A stretch of DNA of 7,251 nt from Granulosicoccaceae bacterium (lineage in GTDB: Bacteria; Pseudomonadota; Gammaproteobacteria; Granulosicoccales; Granulosicoccaceae), in assembly GCA_023301405.1 (NCBI GenBank), contig JALZUX010000514.1, positions 1 to 7,251 on the forward strand, written 5' to 3'. Of the stretch, positions 6,674-7,251 are shown piece by piece. The notes below the pieces were generated by a model, which saw only the letters and a list, made by a program, of their open reading frames with translations, ran no database searches and was not told the origin of the DNA. Within the stretch, counting starts at the first letter, position 1. Each line of letters opens with the position of its first letter. The translations under genes and the position numbers were made by a program.

Positions 6674-7251
6674 TTAATAAGTGGCCCGTCCACCGGATAC
6701 ATCAAATGCTGCTCCGGTGGTAAATGAATTCTCAGCAGATGCCATCCACATAATCATGCTGGCGATTTCATCGACAGTCACAAATCGCTGCCGCGGTATT
6801 TTAGCCAACATGTAGTCGATAAATTCTTGTTCCATCTGATCAAAGATTCGTGTCTTGGCTGCAGCCGGGGTTACGCAATTCACAGCGATATCATGTGAGG
6901 CCAATTCTTTACCTAACGATTTAGTCAATGCGATCACCGCCGCCTTTGAAGCAGAATACGCTGAGGCATTGGGGTTGCCCTCCTTTCCGGCCACCGAGGC
7001 TATATTTACAATTCTTCCATAACCCTGTGCTGTCATTCCGGGGACCAGCGCTTTGCAACAATGAAAAGTACCATCAAGGTTTACTGCCTGCACTTTTCGC
7101 CATTCATCAACCGGGTAGTTTTCAACACTGGTGTTCGGCCCTGCAATACCTGCGCTATTAACCAGGATATCAACCTTGCCAAAAGCCACACCGGTTTGTT
7201 CAGCCGCTGCACCTACACTTTCATAATTACTGACATCAACACTAATCAGTT
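6674..7251 (-). CDS. Short-chain dehydrogenase/reductase (SDR), 5' end beyond the window
   Basis: The C-terminal 190 or so residues of a classical NAD(P)-dependent SDR; the Rossmann glycine motif and the start lie past the right edge. Reading continues without a stop to base 7251, and the extra codons read VDVSNYESV before FGKVDILVNSAG, exactly the usual SDR order, so the GTG at 7189 is not the true start. Visible family marks are NSAG (normally NNAG), the catalytic Ser in NIASVAG, and YSASK with catalytic Tyr and Lys, then NCVTPAAAKT and a C-terminal DVSGGRATY. This tail is common in SDRs annotated as FabG-like or sugar/alcohol dehydrogenases, so the substrate cannot be named and a role in fatty acid synthesis should not be assumed. 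Its TAA stop is immediately followed by the aminotransferase ATG, so the two form an operon and may act on successive intermediates. Confidence 0.93.
   Translation of the reverse strand, partial: LISVDVSNYESVGAAAEQTGVAFGKVDILVNSAGIAGPNTSVENYPVDEWRKVQAVNLDGTFHCCKALVPGMTAQGYGRIVNIASVAGKEGNPNASAYSASKAAVIALTKSLGKELASHDIAVNCVTPAAAKTRIFDQMEQEFIDYMLAKIPRQRFVTVDEIASMIMWMASAENSFTTGAAFDVSGGRATY

Noticed and set aside
6674..7189. GTG at 7189 as the start of the dehydrogenase gene
   Set aside because: The frame stays open to the window edge and the upstream codons match the expected SDR order (DVS segment before the NSAG strand), so the gene is truncated by the window.
6674..7251. Calling the SDR fabG
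   Set aside because: SDR motifs alone do not define the substrate and no fatty acid synthesis gene is nearby.
1..7251. CRISPR array, insertion sequence, prophage, tRNA or defence system
   Set aside because: No regularly spaced repeats, transposase or integrase motifs, cloverleaf-like sequence or defence-gene signature was found on either strand.

Overview
The window looks like a piece of a Gram-negative proteobacterial chromosome, most likely a free-living, possibly marine, gammaproteobacterium. That is an inference from moderate GC, a hybrid histidine kinase of the HisKA-HATPase-receiver-Hpt type, a REC-PAS-GGDEF-EAL protein and the overall protein style; no rRNA or other lineage marker is present. 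I see no tRNA, rRNA, CRISPR array, insertion sequence or phage gene.

Left part (1-138): short lead-in to the first gene. One frame stays open from the left edge to a TAG at 109-111 and may be the tail of an unidentified upstream gene. The same stretch holds two adjacent perfect inverted repeats, so it could instead be a structured leader.

Centre, plus strand (139-5573): a tightly coupled two-gene signalling operon. The first gene is a 1086-residue membrane hybrid histidine kinase with a Cache-like periplasmic sensor, HAMP, HisKA, HATPase, two receivers and a C-terminal Hpt domain. Two bases after its stop comes a 723-residue response regulator with REC, PAS, GGDEF and EAL domains. The simplest reading is a complete phosphorelay: periplasmic signal -> His407 -> a receiver Asp -> Hpt His1027 -> Asp60 of the regulator -> change in cyclic di-GMP level. 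Both the cyclase and the phosphodiesterase signatures are intact, so the direction of the output cannot be read from the sequence.

Junction (5574-5734): a convergent intergenic region with several small inverted repeats, one of which includes the stop codon of the GGDEF-EAL gene. It probably serves transcription termination, but no classical T-tract is present.

Right part, minus strand (5735-7251): a two-gene metabolic operon. A short-chain dehydrogenase/reductase (5' end outside the window) is followed with zero spacing by a fold-type IV PLP aminotransferase that resembles the (R)-selective amine transaminase group more than IlvE. Together they could interconvert an amine or D-amino acid, a carbonyl compound and an alcohol, but the substrate is unknown. 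Nothing links this pair functionally to the signalling operon.
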